The notes under the pieces were generated by a model that ran no database searches, was not told the origin of the DNA, and saw nothing but the letters and a program-made list of their open reading frames with translations. Source: Neolewinella litorea (GTDB lineage Bacteria; Bacteroidota; Bacteroidia; Chitinophagales; Saprospiraceae). From it: a stretch of 64,000 bases of DNA. The DNA lies in the NCBI RefSeq assembly GCF_004803465.1, contig NZ_SRSF01000013.1, forward strand, positions 1-64,000, given 5' to 3'. The translations under genes were made by a program, and so were the position numbers. Of this stretch, positions 27,096 through 35,657 are shown one piece after another. The first letter of the stretch is position 1, and every line of letters begins with the position of its first letter.

Positions 27096-27668
27096 ATGGA
27101 TTACTACGTGCACCCGACCGCCGTCGTGGATGCGGGCGCCAGGATCGGCACCGGTTGCCGGATTTGGCATTTCAGTCACCTGATGCCGGAATGCGAGATC
27201 GGTCCCGATTGCAACCTCGGGCAGAACGTTTTCGTAGCGCAGGGGGTGCGGCTCGGCAGCGGGTGCAAGGTGCAGAACAACGTCAGCCTGTATTCGGGGC
27301 TCCGGATTGGGAGCAACGTATTCATCGGGCCGTCCGCAGTATTTACCAACGTGCGCAACCCGCGCGCCGCCGTCAACCGGCGGGGGGAATACGCCACGAC
27401 CGTGGTCGAGGACGGCGTCACCATCGGGTCTAATGCTACCATCCTTTGCGGTCTTACCCTGTCTGAATACGCTTTCGTCGGGGCCGGGGCGGTGGTCACC
27501 CATGACGTTCCCCCCTACGCCCTGGTGGTTGGAACCCCCGCCCGGCAGATCGGTTGGATGAGCGCCGCCGGGAACCGCCTGCAATTTGATGTACGTGGCC
27601 GGGCGGTGTGCCCCGATTCCGGGACGTATTCCCTCGCCGACGGGGTAGTGACCCACGACGGGGACTAG
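27096..27668 (+). CDS. Left-handed beta-helix acetyltransferase (WbpD-like)
   Basis: This 190-residue protein is built of hexapeptide repeats (HPTAVVDAGARIGTGCRIWHFSHLMPEC, IGPDCNLGQNVFV, GCKVQNNVSLYSGLRIGSNVFIGPSAVFTN) typical of UDP-2-acetamido-3-amino-2,3-dideoxyglucuronate N-acetyltransferases. Such enzymes make precursors of acetamido-uronic sugars for surface polysaccharide. It begins one base after the ubiA stop, and the next gene encodes a WbpB-like dehydrogenase, the step two reactions earlier in the same pathway. The WbpE aminotransferase of that pathway is not in the window. Confidence 0.87.
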   Translation: MDYYVHPTAVVDAGARIGTGCRIWHFSHLMPECEIGPDCNLGQNVFVAQGVRLGSGCKVQNNVSLYSGLRIGSNVFIGPSAVFTNVRNPRAAVNRRGEYATTVVEDGVTIGSNATILCGLTLSEYAFVGAGAVVTHDVPPYALVVGTPARQIGWMSAAGNRLQFDVRGRAVCPDSGTYSLADGVVTHDGD

Positions 27669-27720
27669 ACGACGCCACCCGTCCTCGCTTCTTCGCCGCT
27701 CCTTACCTTCGCGCCCCACC

Positions 27721-28752
27721 ATGAAGATTCGCTTTGCCATCGTCGGTCTCGGTCACATCGGACGTCGACACGCCACCCTCGTAGCCGCCCACCCCGGAGC
27801 GAAACTGGTGGCCGTTTGTGACCCCCTCGACCGGCAGGAGCTGACCTGGCCCGACGGCGTCCCGGAGGTCTCCCATTTTAAGGACCTCGCCAAACTGCTG
27901 CAGGGATCGGACTTCGACGTAGCCTGTATTTGCACGCCCAACGGGCTACACGCTGCCCAGGCCGTCGCCTGCCTCGCGGCGGGTCGCCACGTCGTGGTGG
28001 AAAAACCCCTGGCGCTGTCCGTGGCCGAGTGCGACGCCATCATCGCCGCCGCGCACCGTTACGACCGGCGGGTCTTTGGGGTCATGCAGAACCGCTACAG
28101 CCCCGCCTCCGCCTGGCTGAAGGAGGTGATCGACTCCGGAGGTTTGGGCCGCGTGCTGCAGGTCCACCTCGACTGCTTCTGGAACCGCGACGGACGGTAC
28201 TATCTCCGGTCCGACGGGAAGCCGCACGCCTGGCACGGTGATCCGGCCCTCGACGGCGGCGTCCTCTTTACCCAGTTTGCCCATTTCCTGGACCTGCTGT
28301 GCTGGACCTTTGACGGCGTAAGCGTGGAGCACGCCCGCATGGTAAACCAGTGCCACTGCGAAATTCACCCCTTCGCGGATACCGGTATGGTGCATTTCTC
28401 CCTGCCCGGTGGCGGAGTGGGCACGCTAAACTTCAGCACGGTGGTATGGGACCGCAACTTTGAATCCACCTTTACCGTCATCGGCAGCCGGGGCACCATA
28501 AAACTCGGCGGGCAGTACATGAACGAGGTGCGGTATTGCCACGCGGAGCAGTTCACGGCACCCGCGCTCCCGCCCGGACCTGCCTCCAATAACTACGGGC
28601 CCTATCAGGGCTCGGCGGCCAATCACCACTTCGTGATCGAAAATGTGGTGGACGTCCTGAATGGACGGGCCGAGGTAGCGACCACTGCCGCTGAGGGGCG
28701 GGCCGTAGTGGACCTCATCGAACGCATCCATCGGGCATCACAGCCAGACTAA
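27721..28752 (+). CDS. Gfo/Idh/MocA oxidoreductase, WbpB/WlbA-like
   Basis: This 343-residue NAD-dependent oxidoreductase, without a signal peptide, has the Rossmann start RFAIVGLGHIGRRHATLV, VACICTPNGLHAAQA and the EKPLALS motif with the family lysine. The middle segment WNRDGRYYLRSDGKPHAWHGDPALDGGVLFTQFAHFLDLLCW is characteristic of UDP-GlcNAcA 3-dehydrogenases (WbpB/WlbA). It follows the WbpD-like acetyltransferase by 52 bases, with a variant -7 element TAccTTCG at 27704-27711, so it may also have its own promoter. The last 15 bases overlap the convergent DUF3293-type gene. Confidence 0.87.
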   Translation: MKIRFAIVGLGHIGRRHATLVAAHPGAKLVAVCDPLDRQELTWPDGVPEVSHFKDLAKLLQGSDFDVACICTPNGLHAAQAVACLAAGRHVVVEKPLALSVAECDAIIAAAHRYDRRVFGVMQNRYSPASAWLKEVIDSGGLGRVLQVHLDCFWNRDGRYYLRSDGKPHAWHGDPALDGGVLFTQFAHFLDLLCWTFDGVSVEHARMVNQCHCEIHPFADTGMVHFSLPGGGVGTLNFSTVVWDRNFESTFTVIGSRGTIKLGGQYMNEVRYCHAEQFTAPALPPGPASNNYGPYQGSAANHHFVIENVVDVLNGRAEVATTAAEGRAVVDLIERIHRASQPD

Positions 28753-29172
28753 ATCGGGGGTTCCGCCCCGTTGGCCTTCTACTACGGCGTGTTGCTGATA
28801 TATGCGCCCTATGGCGTAGGCCTGTTCCCGGGGTACATCGAGGAGGCAAACGCCCAGCTCCTCCGGCCATCCCCCTTCCGGATCGCTGCCGGAGGCCGCC
28901 GTGAAGCTGAAGTTTCTGGCCTCCAGCAAGTGCAAAAGGGTGGCGTGCCGTTCCGCGTTTACGGCGGCCGGCAGTGGGGTGGAGTAGGGGTTGTAGGCGG
29001 TGAGGATCAGGTAGTGGTGGTGGCCCCGCTCGGTTAGCCAGGCGTCAAAATCAGGGTGTGGCTCGTCTATTTTAAGGTCGAAACCGTTCACTACGTAGAC
29101 GGCATTGCGGTAGGCCCGCGCCAGTTGTTCGTCGGGGGAAGGTGTAGACTGATCCGGGGGAGGGGGTGGCAT
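28738..29172 (-). CDS. DUF3293-like protein
   Basis: This 144-residue soluble protein of unknown function is recognised by AYRNAVYVV, ITLTAYNPYS-type segments (here YLILTAYNPYST) and GWPEELGVCLLDVPREQAYAIGRIYQQHAVV, which match the DUF3293 pattern as I remember it. The ATG at 29172 (MPPPPPDQS) is preferred; an in-frame ATG at 29241 would run through the yidC promoter region. It is divergent from yidC and overlaps the end of the WbpB-like gene by 15 bases, convergently. Nothing shows what it does. Confidence 0.7.
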   Translation of the reverse strand: MPPPPPDQSTPSPDEQLARAYRNAVYVVNGFDLKIDEPHPDFDAWLTERGHHHYLILTAYNPYSTPLPAAVNAERHATLLHLLEARNFSFTAASGSDPEGGWPEELGVCLLDVPREQAYAIGRIYQQHAVVEGQRGGTPDLVWL

Positions 29173-29186
29173 AACGTATTGCTGTG

Positions 29187-29194
29187 TACCTTTG
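29187..29194 (+). promoter_or_regulatory. -7 promoter element TAccTTTG of yidC
   Basis: This is a perfect Bacteroidota -7 element 62 bases before the yidC ATG, predicting a leader of about 55 nucleotides. It overlaps the start region of the divergent DUF3293-like gene. No TTG at the standard -33 spacing was seen. Confidence 0.55.
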
Positions 29195-29256
29195 CGGCCC
29201 CTAAAGAACCGGGCTGCGGCCGTCGGGTTGCCCCTTTTCATTTAAAAGACCCTGCT

Positions 29257-31146
29257 ATGGAGATGGACAGAACTTCCATCATCGGTATCGTCCTCATCAT
29301 GCTGCTCTTCCTGGGGTGGCAGTATGTGGCCGCTCCGAGTGCCGCGGAGATTGAACTGGAGCAGCGCTACCAGGATTCCATCGCCGCCCTCAGCGAAACC
29401 CAACTGCGTGCCCCGGAAGAACGGGAAGGGGAACCCGTGACGGTCGACCCATCCTCCCTTACCGACTCCGCCCGGGTGGCGCAGTACGGCGGCCGATTTG
29501 GTGCCTTTGCCGCTTCCGCGGTGGGAACCGACGAAGATGTGGTGCTGGAAAATAACCTGATCAAACTTACCCTCTCCACCAAGGGAGGTAGCATCCGCCA
29601 GGCTGAGTTGAAGAACTACGACAAGGTGGTGGAACAACATGGTAAGGAAGAAGTACACCTGCCCCTGTTGCTTCTGGAGGACGAGCAGAACAAGTTCGAG
29701 TACATCCTGCCCGTCAACGGCGTGGCGGGAGAGGGCGTACGCACCAGCGACCTTTACTTCACCCCCACCGTCGAAGGCAATACCGTCATCCTGCGGGCTG
29801 CGGTCGACGGCGGTGGTTACCTGGAGCAGAAATACACCCTGCCCGACGATACCTACCTGATCGACTACGACGTACGCTTCGAAAGGCTCAACAACGTATT
29901 GGCCAACACCAATGGCACCGTCCAGCTCTACTGGGAGAACCACCTCGACAAGATCGAGAACAACAGCCAGTACGAGGCCAACTACTCCACCCTGTACTAC
30001 AAGCCGGTGGACGACGACACCGACTACTGCTCCTGCACCAGCGACGATACCGAGGAACTCGACGACCAGCCCCTCAAATGGGTGGCCGGCAGCCAGCAGT
30101 TCTTCACCTCGGCCCTGATTGCCGACGACCGCTTCAGCAGCGCGGTGCTCACCACGATCGCCGATACCGACCGGTTGCAGGACGACGAGCTCAAGGTGCT
30201 CATCTCCAATCTGAACCTGCCCGTCGGCAACTCTCCTTCGGAGACCTTCGGTATGTCGTTTTACGTTGGCCCGAACGAATTCGAGCGCCTGCGGGCGATT
30301 GGCTACGACCTTTCGGACGTGATCAGTTTCGGCTCTTCGATCTTCGGTTCCATCAACCGGTGGATTATCCGGCCACTGTTCAACTTCCTGTCGGGTTTCA
30401 TCGGCAATATGGGCATCGCCATCCTCGTGCTGACGCTGCTGGTTAAGATGCTCGTCTACCCCCTCACCTACAAGATGCTGGTGAGCCAGTCCAAGATGCA
30501 GGTGCTCAAGCCCGAGATCGACAAGCTGAAGGCCAAGCACAAGGATGACGCGCAGGCCGCGCAGATGGAGACCATGAAGCTGTACCAGGAATACGGGGCA
30601 AGCCCGCTGGGCGGCTGTCTGCCGATGGTCTTGCAGATGCCGATCTGGTTCGCGCTGTACCGCTTCTTCCCGGCCTCCATCACTTTCCGGCAGGAGAACT
30701 TCCTGTGGGCCAATGACCTGAGTACCTACGACAGCGTGCTGCGGCTTCCGGAGTGGATCCCCTTCATGCAGGGGCACCTGAGCCTGTTCGCCGTGCTGTG
30801 GGCCGTCACGACGGTCATCTACGCCTACTACAACAGCCGGCACATGGACTACAGCGCCCAGCCCATGATGAAGTACTTCCAGTACATCATGCCGCTGGCG
30901 TTCCTGGGCTTCTTCAACAGTTTTGCCGCCGGACTGACGGCATACCTGTTCTTCAGCAACGTCTTCAATATCCTGCAGACCCTCATTACGAAGAACTTCA
31001 TCATAGACAACGAGAAGCTGCGGGCTAAACTGGACGCCAACAAAAAGAAACCCAAGAAGAAGTCGGGCTTCAGTGCCCGCCTCCAGGAGGCCCTCAAGGA
31101 ACAGCAGCGCGCGCAGGCCGCCGCCCAGGCCAAGAAGGGCAAGTAG
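29257..31146 (+). CDS. yidC: Membrane protein insertase YidC
   Basis: This 629-residue inner-membrane protein folds and inserts membrane proteins, alone or with SecYEG. The N-terminal membrane anchor (residues 6-24, IIGIVLIMLLFLGWQYVAA) is followed by a large periplasmic beta domain (about 80-350) and a conserved C-terminal insertase core: GNMGIAILVLTLLVKMLVYPLTYK, the charged cytoplasmic hairpin KPEIDKLKAKHKDDAQ, GCLPMVLQMPIWFALYRFF, and further hydrophobic segments, with a Lys-rich tail. The ATG at 29257 is chosen because it directly precedes the anchor; the frame is open for 67 codons upstream without homology. Confidence 0.97.
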   Translation: MEMDRTSIIGIVLIMLLFLGWQYVAAPSAAEIELEQRYQDSIAALSETQLRAPEEREGEPVTVDPSSLTDSARVAQYGGRFGAFAASAVGTDEDVVLENNLIKLTLSTKGGSIRQAELKNYDKVVEQHGKEEVHLPLLLLEDEQNKFEYILPVNGVAGEGVRTSDLYFTPTVEGNTVILRAAVDGGGYLEQKYTLPDDTYLIDYDVRFERLNNVLANTNGTVQLYWENHLDKIENNSQYEANYSTLYYKPVDDDTDYCSCTSDDTEELDDQPLKWVAGSQQFFTSALIADDRFSSAVLTTIADTDRLQDDELKVLISNLNLPVGNSPSETFGMSFYVGPNEFERLRAIGYDLSDVISFGSSIFGSINRWIIRPLFNFLSGFIGNMGIAILVLTLLVKMLVYPLTYKMLVSQSKMQVLKPEIDKLKAKHKDDAQAAQMETMKLYQEYGASPLGGCLPMVLQMPIWFALYRFFPASITFRQENFLWANDLSTYDSVLRLPEWIPFMQGHLSLFAVLWAVTTVIYAYYNSRHMDYSAQPMMKYFQYIMPLAFLGFFNSFAAGLTAYLFFSNVFNILQTLITKNFIIDNEKLRAKLDANKKKPKKKSGFSARLQEALKEQQRAQAAAQAKKGK

Positions 31147-31212
31147 GAACCCCGGGCCGGGAGTCAACCTCTGCCACCGGAAATGGCTTCTGCTGATGTA
31201 CAAGCCTTTACC

Positions 31213-32019
31213 ATGACCCGTTACGCAACCGGATTCCTCTTCTTTGTTCTGACCTTTTTCTCCTGTTCCCGCCAACCGGTAGGCGTGACCGGCCCGCCCA
31301 ACCGCGCCCTGCCGCCGCCCTCCGTCACCGACCCGGCCCAGCCCGATCCGGTAGTGCAGGACGCCATCGCCGACCGTCCGGAAGCGGAAACCGTGGAGGG
31401 CCAGGCCCCTGGCATAGAGAACGCAGAGGCCATCCCCGACGCCGCTGCCGTGAAGGCCCGCCGCCGGGAGGAAGTACGTGCCCGCCGGCAGGCCATCGAG
31501 CAACCCCCCATCGAGTCAAATAAAACCGCCAAGATCGAGAACCAGGCCAGCGTGGGGCAGGCCACCATTGTCGACGAGGGCTACCGGGAAGAGGTGGCCG
31601 CCGACGCTACCGAAGCTCCCCTGATGTCCTTCCGTAAATCAAACTGCTACGGCGACTGCGAGGCCTATACCTTCGACCTGAAATCAGGTGGCATGACCTC
31701 CCTGCTGGTCGACCAGGGAAAGATCGCCCAGGGACTCTATAACCGGCAACTTTACTCGGTGGATTACGCGGACCTGAACCGGTCGATCGACAGCCTTCGG
31801 CAGCTTGACCTGGCTCCGGTGTATCCGGTCGACGAGGAAATACCGGCGGATATTCCTTACCGTTATCTTTCGATTCCAGATCGCGACGGCAATCCGCGCG
31901 AGGTGAAGGTGTACTACGGTGCCCCGCCCGCCCTGGAACGCTTCATGGACCGACTGGAAGTCCTCATCGACGAGCAGGCCTGGGAACGGGCCAGCCAACA
32001 ACCAAGAAATAAGAACTAA
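31213..32019 (+). CDS. Lipoprotein with DUF6438-like domain
   Basis: This 268-residue protein starts at ATG 31213, giving a lipoprotein signal with acceptor Cys18 (LTFFSC). Residues 20-130 are Pro/Ala/Glu-rich and low in complexity, probably a flexible linker. The C-terminal ~130 residues contain FRKSNCYGDCEAYTFDL, the Cys-x-x-x-Cys pattern of DUF6438, then strand-rich sequence ending near RFMDRLEVLIDEQAW. Its function is unknown; location is predicted at the inner or outer membrane facing the periplasm. It lies between yidC (66-base gap) and ettA (22-base gap), all co-directional. Confidence 0.72.
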   Translation: MTRYATGFLFFVLTFFSCSRQPVGVTGPPNRALPPPSVTDPAQPDPVVQDAIADRPEAETVEGQAPGIENAEAIPDAAAVKARRREEVRARRQAIEQPPIESNKTAKIENQASVGQATIVDEGYREEVAADATEAPLMSFRKSNCYGDCEAYTFDLKSGGMTSLLVDQGKIAQGLYNRQLYSVDYADLNRSIDSLRQLDLAPVYPVDEEIPADIPYRYLSIPDRDGNPREVKVYYGAPPALERFMDRLEVLIDEQAWERASQQPRNKN

Positions 32020-32041
32020 CTGATTTTATACACCACCCATT

Positions 32042-33724
32042 ATGGCAGAAAATAAGGTAATCTTCTCGATGGAGCGGGTCTCCAAGACCTTCCCCGGAGC
32101 GAACAAGAAAGTGCTCAACAACATCTGGCTCAGCTTCTTTTACGGCGCCAAGATTGGCGTGCTGGGCCTCAACGGCAGCGGCAAATCGACCCTACTGAAG
32201 ATCATCGCCGGCGTAGACAAGAACTACGAAGGCAACGTGGTATTCGACCGCAACTACAAGATTGGCTACTTGGAACAGGAGCCCACCCTCGACCCCACCA
32301 AAACGGTGCGGGAGATTGTGGAGGAAGGCGTACAGGAGACTGTCGACCTGATGAAGGAGTACGAGGCCGTCAACCTGAAGTTCAGCGAGCCCATGACCGA
32401 CGACGAGATGAACAAGCTCATCGAACGACAGGGTGAACTGATGGAGGAACTCGAAAACCGTAACGCCTGGGAATTGGAGAACCGCATCGATACGGCCCTG
32501 GAAGCCCTCCGCTGTCCGCCCGATGAGGCCAAGGTAGACGTACTGTCCGGTGGTGAACGCCGGCGCACGGCACTGGCCCGCCTGTTGCTCAGCAACCCGG
32601 ATATCCTGCTCCTGGACGAGCCCACCAACCACCTCGATGCCGAATCCGTAGACTGGCTGGAGCAGTACCTGCAGAATTTCCCCGGTACCGTCATCGCCGT
32701 TACCCACGATCGTTACTTCCTGGACAACGTGGCCGGCTGGATTCTCGAACTGGACCGTGGCGAAGGCATTCCCTGGGAAGGCAACTACTCCAGCTGGCTG
32801 GAACAGAAATCCCAGCGCCTCGCTCAGGAGGAAAAGCAGGAAAGCAAACGGCAGAAGACCCTCAAGCGGGAGCTCGAGTGGATCCGTATGGCCCCCAAGG
32901 CCAAACAGAGCAAGGGTAAGGCCCGCCTGAGCGCCTACGACAAGCTGGTCGGGGAAGAGGGCCGCGAGCGCGAGAAGAACCTGGAAATTTACATTCCACC
33001 CGGACCGCGCCTGGGCGACGTAGTCATCGAAGTCAAGAACCTGAAGAAAGGCTTCGGCGACCGGGTGCTCTTCGACGACGCCACCTTCACCATTCCCAAG
33101 AACGCGATCGTTGGTATCCTCGGACCCAACGGCGTGGGTAAATCCACCTTCTTCCGTTTACTGGTCAACGAACAGAAGCCCGATGACGGCGAGATCAAGA
33201 TCGGCGACACGGTGGAGATCAGCTACGTGGACCAAGGCCACGCCCAGCTCAAGGATGCCAATAAAACGATCTACGACGTAGTGAGCCAGGGTCACGACAT
33301 GATCGAGGTGGGCAATACCTCAGTCAACGCCCGAGCTTACCTGAGCCGTTTCAACTTTGCCGGGGCCGACCAGCAGAAAAAAGTAGGGATGCTCTCCGGG
33401 GGCGAACGCAACCGCCTGCAACTGGCCATGACGCTGCGCGAAGGCGGCAACGTCCTGCTGCTCGACGAGCCGACCAACGATATCGATATCAACACCCTGC
33501 GTGCGCTGGAGGACGCTCTCGACAGCTTTGCGGGCTGCGTTCTGGTGATCAGTCACGACCGCTGGTTCATCGACCGACTGGCCACCCACATCCTCAGCTT
33601 TGAGGATGAGGGCAACATCCGCTTCTTTGAGGGCAACTACAGCCAATACGAGGCTGCTAAAAAAGCCGAGCTGGGAGACGTAACCCCCCGGCGTCCGCGC
33701 TTCAAGAACGTGATCAATCGATAG
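32042..33724 (+). CDS. ettA: Energy-dependent translational throttle protein EttA (ABC-F)
   Basis: This 560-residue cytoplasmic protein has two ATP-binding cassettes and no membrane segments. The first cassette has Walker A GLNGSGKST (42-50), signature LSGGERRR and DEPTNHLDAES; the second has GPNGVGKST, LSGGERNR and DEPTNDIDINTL. Between them is the arm and charged linker typical of EttA (SQRLAQEEKQESKRQKTLKRELEW, then KAKQSKGKARLSAYDKL). EttA binds the ribosomal E site and gates the first elongation step according to the ATP/ADP ratio. The last 11 bases overlap the convergent cytochrome gene. Confidence 0.96.
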   Translation: MAENKVIFSMERVSKTFPGANKKVLNNIWLSFFYGAKIGVLGLNGSGKSTLLKIIAGVDKNYEGNVVFDRNYKIGYLEQEPTLDPTKTVREIVEEGVQETVDLMKEYEAVNLKFSEPMTDDEMNKLIERQGELMEELENRNAWELENRIDTALEALRCPPDEAKVDVLSGGERRRTALARLLLSNPDILLLDEPTNHLDAESVDWLEQYLQNFPGTVIAVTHDRYFLDNVAGWILELDRGEGIPWEGNYSSWLEQKSQRLAQEEKQESKRQKTLKRELEWIRMAPKAKQSKGKARLSAYDKLVGEEGREREKNLEIYIPPGPRLGDVVIEVKNLKKGFGDRVLFDDATFTIPKNAIVGILGPNGVGKSTFFRLLVNEQKPDDGEIKIGDTVEISYVDQGHAQLKDANKTIYDVVSQGHDMIEVGNTSVNARAYLSRFNFAGADQQKKVGMLSGGERNRLQLAMTLREGGNVLLLDEPTNDIDINTLRALEDALDSFAGCVLVISHDRWFIDRLATHILSFEDEGNIRFFEGNYSQYEAAKKAELGDVTPRRPRFKNVINR

Positions 33725-34127
33725 TATCCAGAATGTACCACTCTATGTCTTCGAGGGGCGGCCGCCGGCCGCTCTCCTCGGGGGCGTAGTAGGTCGCCAG
33801 GTAATCCAGGATGGGCCCTTCCTGCGCGCCGAGATCCCAAAGCCCCTGCTTTTCCTGCATCCAGTGGATCATCTCCAGCCAGCCTTCCCGCGTGGCCCGG
33901 TTCTGGGTCACCAGTTTAGCGCTGTGGCAGGCCAGGCAATTCCCCTTGACTAGCAGGTAATCGCCCTCGGCGATCAGTCCGGTATCCATGTCCAGCCCAT
34001 CCACGATGCGTGAGGGTTTAGCCACGGTGGGTTGGGGTTCCGGTTCCCGGTCGAATAGCAGGTAGCCCACTCCCGCGAGGGCGATCAGGGCAACCAGGAT
34101 AAGGACGTAGCGCAGTTTTCGGCTCAT
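33714..34127 (-). CDS. Membrane-anchored monohaem cytochrome c (SorB-like)
   Basis: This 137-residue protein has an N-terminal membrane anchor (YVLILVALIALAGVGYLLF, about residues 7-25) and a single haem site CLACH (Cys64, Cys67, His68), with Met candidates for the sixth ligand in EMIHWMQEKQGLW. The start at ATG 34127 is preferred; an upstream in-frame codon would run into the neighbouring gene. It follows the molybdopterin subunit by five bases, the arrangement of SorAB-type sulfite dehydrogenases in which the cytochrome takes electrons from the molybdenum subunit. The pairing is inference from position. Confidence 0.85.
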   Translation of the reverse strand: MSRKLRYVLILVALIALAGVGYLLFDREPEPQPTVAKPSRIVDGLDMDTGLIAEGDYLLVKGNCLACHSAKLVTQNRATREGWLEMIHWMQEKQGLWDLGAQEGPILDYLATYYAPEESGRRPPLEDIEWYILDTID

Positions 34128-34132
34128 GTTGC

Positions 34133-35350
34133 TCACACTACTTTTACGGCAATGCGGTGACAGGCATTGTTCAGGTAGCCGCGCGGGTTCCAGCCCGGCA
34201 GTACCATTGGCTGCGCGCGGCCGTCGGCGTCGGTGGCCCGGGCCCAAACCTCGTAGTAGCCGGCCTGGGGGAAGGTCACTTCGGCGGTAAATCGCTGCCA
34301 GGCGAAGCGGTTGGCCGGGGACTGGAGCCGACAGCGCGACCAGGTGCTGCCGAAGTCAATGCTGTAGTCCATACGGGCAACCTCCGAACTGCCGCACCAG
34401 GCGTGGCCGCCGACCGACAGCGGTACCCCCTGTTCGATGACGGCGCCCGTCCGGGGTGAAGTGATGAGCGATTTTACCGGCATCTCCAGGATAATACACA
34501 TGTCCTCGTCGTCGACCGCGGTGCCCGGCGCCACCGGTTCACAGGGAACGCGGTAAGATTGTCCCTCCATTTTCTCGCCATCGTGTACGCGGTCACGCAC
34601 CGCGATCTCCGAGAGCCATTTTCCGGAACAGCTGGCCGGGTACCCCCCGAAGACCAGCCGTAGCGGGTATCCGTTGAGCAGGGGCAGGGGCTCATCATTG
34701 AGAGCCCAGGCGATGAGGCTTTCGTCTTCCAGTGCTTTGCTGATGGGCACGCCCCGGGAAATGGGAACCTTATCCGGGTCGCCACTCAGGTGCGTATCCT
34801 TGCCGTAGTAGCCGATGTAAACGGCTTTGCGGGGGTCGTATTTCGCGGCTTCCAGCACATCACGCAGACGCACGCCGGTCCAGCGGGGACATCCCACCGC
34901 GCCGTTGCCCCACTGGTTGCCCTTGGCGGGCGGACTGAACTCTTTACGGCCGTTGCCACCGCACTCCAGCGTGATCTGGTAGGTATGGGTGGGAAAGCGG
35001 CGGCGCAGTTCCGCGAGCGTGAAGGTCACGGGTTCGGGTACCGCTTCCCCCGTGATTCTGAGGGTCCAGTCGTCGGGCCAGGTGGTGGGAGTCTCAGGGA
35101 GCCCGCGGGGGACCAGCCCGTTGTTGCGGACGAACATCAGGGCGGCGGGCGTAACGCTGTCGTTCAAAAGATGGGGCGGAGTTTCGGCGTTGACCGGGCG
35201 GTCGTTAAGCACGGTAAGTCCGGGGTGCTTGCCGGGAAGCGGGTCCGCGTCGTCGAGGCCCAGCAAGGTAATGCCGGCGGGCAGGCGGGCGGCGTAGACG
35301 ACGGGCAGACCGGCCAGCGTGAGGAATTTTCGTCGATTGAGAGAGGGCAG
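34133..35350 (-). CDS. Sulfite dehydrogenase-like molybdopterin oxidoreductase with Tat signal; start codon uncertain
   Basis: The sulfite-oxidase fold is shown by ITLECGGNGRKEF (molybdenum-ligand Cys), CPRWTGVRLRDVLEAA, SGKWLSEIAVRD, and the C-terminal dimerisation domain with YEVWARATDADGR and WNPRGYLNNACHRI. The first ordinary start is a TTG at 35266, but in the same frame upstream lies NRRKFLTLAGLP, a textbook twin-arginine signal, so translation must begin earlier. Between that signal and the upstream stop (35392-35390) there is no ATG, GTG or TTG. Candidates are CTG 35350 (used here), ATC 35353 and ATT 35386. It is probably exported with its cofactor and works with the cytochrome c encoded five bases downstream. 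Confidence 0.8.
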   Translation of the reverse strand: MPSLNRRKFLTLAGLPVVYAARLPAGITLLGLDDADPLPGKHPGLTVLNDRPVNAETPPHLLNDSVTPAALMFVRNNGLVPRGLPETPTTWPDDWTLRITGEAVPEPVTFTLAELRRRFPTHTYQITLECGGNGRKEFSPPAKGNQWGNGAVGCPRWTGVRLRDVLEAAKYDPRKAVYIGYYGKDTHLSGDPDKVPISRGVPISKALEDESLIAWALNDEPLPLLNGYPLRLVFGGYPASCSGKWLSEIAVRDRVHDGEKMEGQSYRVPCEPVAPGTAVDDEDMCIILEMPVKSLITSPRTGAVIEQGVPLSVGGHAWCGSSEVARMDYSIDFGSTWSRCRLQSPANRFAWQRFTAEVTFPQAGYYEVWARATDADGRAQPMVLPGWNPRGYLNNACHRIAVKVV

Positions 35351-35447
35351 GATGGAAGGATTTTGGGCGTGGACAAGATAATCAATCCGTCAGATGGGCA
35401 ACGCGGCATCCATAAGTGGAACGCGTATCTTCGCCGAAAATCAAGCT

Positions 35448-35627
35448 GTGAAGAAATCCCTGGCCCTGGTCTTTACGCTGGTGGGTGCCATTGCCCTGGC
35501 CGCCGGCGTCCTAGCCATTTTTAACCCCGGTCAACTTGCCCTAGGACAAAACGCCTGGGGCGTGGCGATCGTCGGGGTCATATTTTTCATCACCGGTATG
35601 GGTCTCTTGCGCTCCGTTGCCGAGTAG
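35448..35627 (+). CDS. Small two-segment membrane protein, unknown function
   Basis: This 59-residue protein starts at GTG 35448 (product MKKSLALVFTLVG...). Two hydrophobic stretches, about residues 4-26 and 35-54, separated by NPGQLALGQNAWG, suggest a hairpin in the inner membrane. An ATG at 35394 is in frame but would add charged residues before the positive KK that normally starts such proteins. A near-consensus -7 element TAtcTTCG lies at 35426-35433, which also favours the GTG. It is divergent from the sulfite dehydrogenase gene and 30 bases before a hydrolase gene. I do not recognise the family. Confidence 0.6.
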   Translation: MKKSLALVFTLVGAIALAAGVLAIFNPGQLALGQNAWGVAIVGVIFFITGMGLLRSVAE

Positions 35628-35657
35628 TCTGGTACCGGGCATCTATCGCCCTCCTTC

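Noticed and set aside
29242-31503. A 753-codon open frame antisense to yidC
   Set aside because: It mirrors yidC in a GC-rich genome. Its translation has no recognisable motif, and it would run through the divergent promoter and start region.
35394-35447. Upstream extension of the small membrane-protein gene to the ATG at 35394
   Set aside because: It would place the start 5' of the probable -7 element at 35426-35433 and add residues that spoil the positive-charge-then-hydrophobic start. GTG 35448 is preferred.
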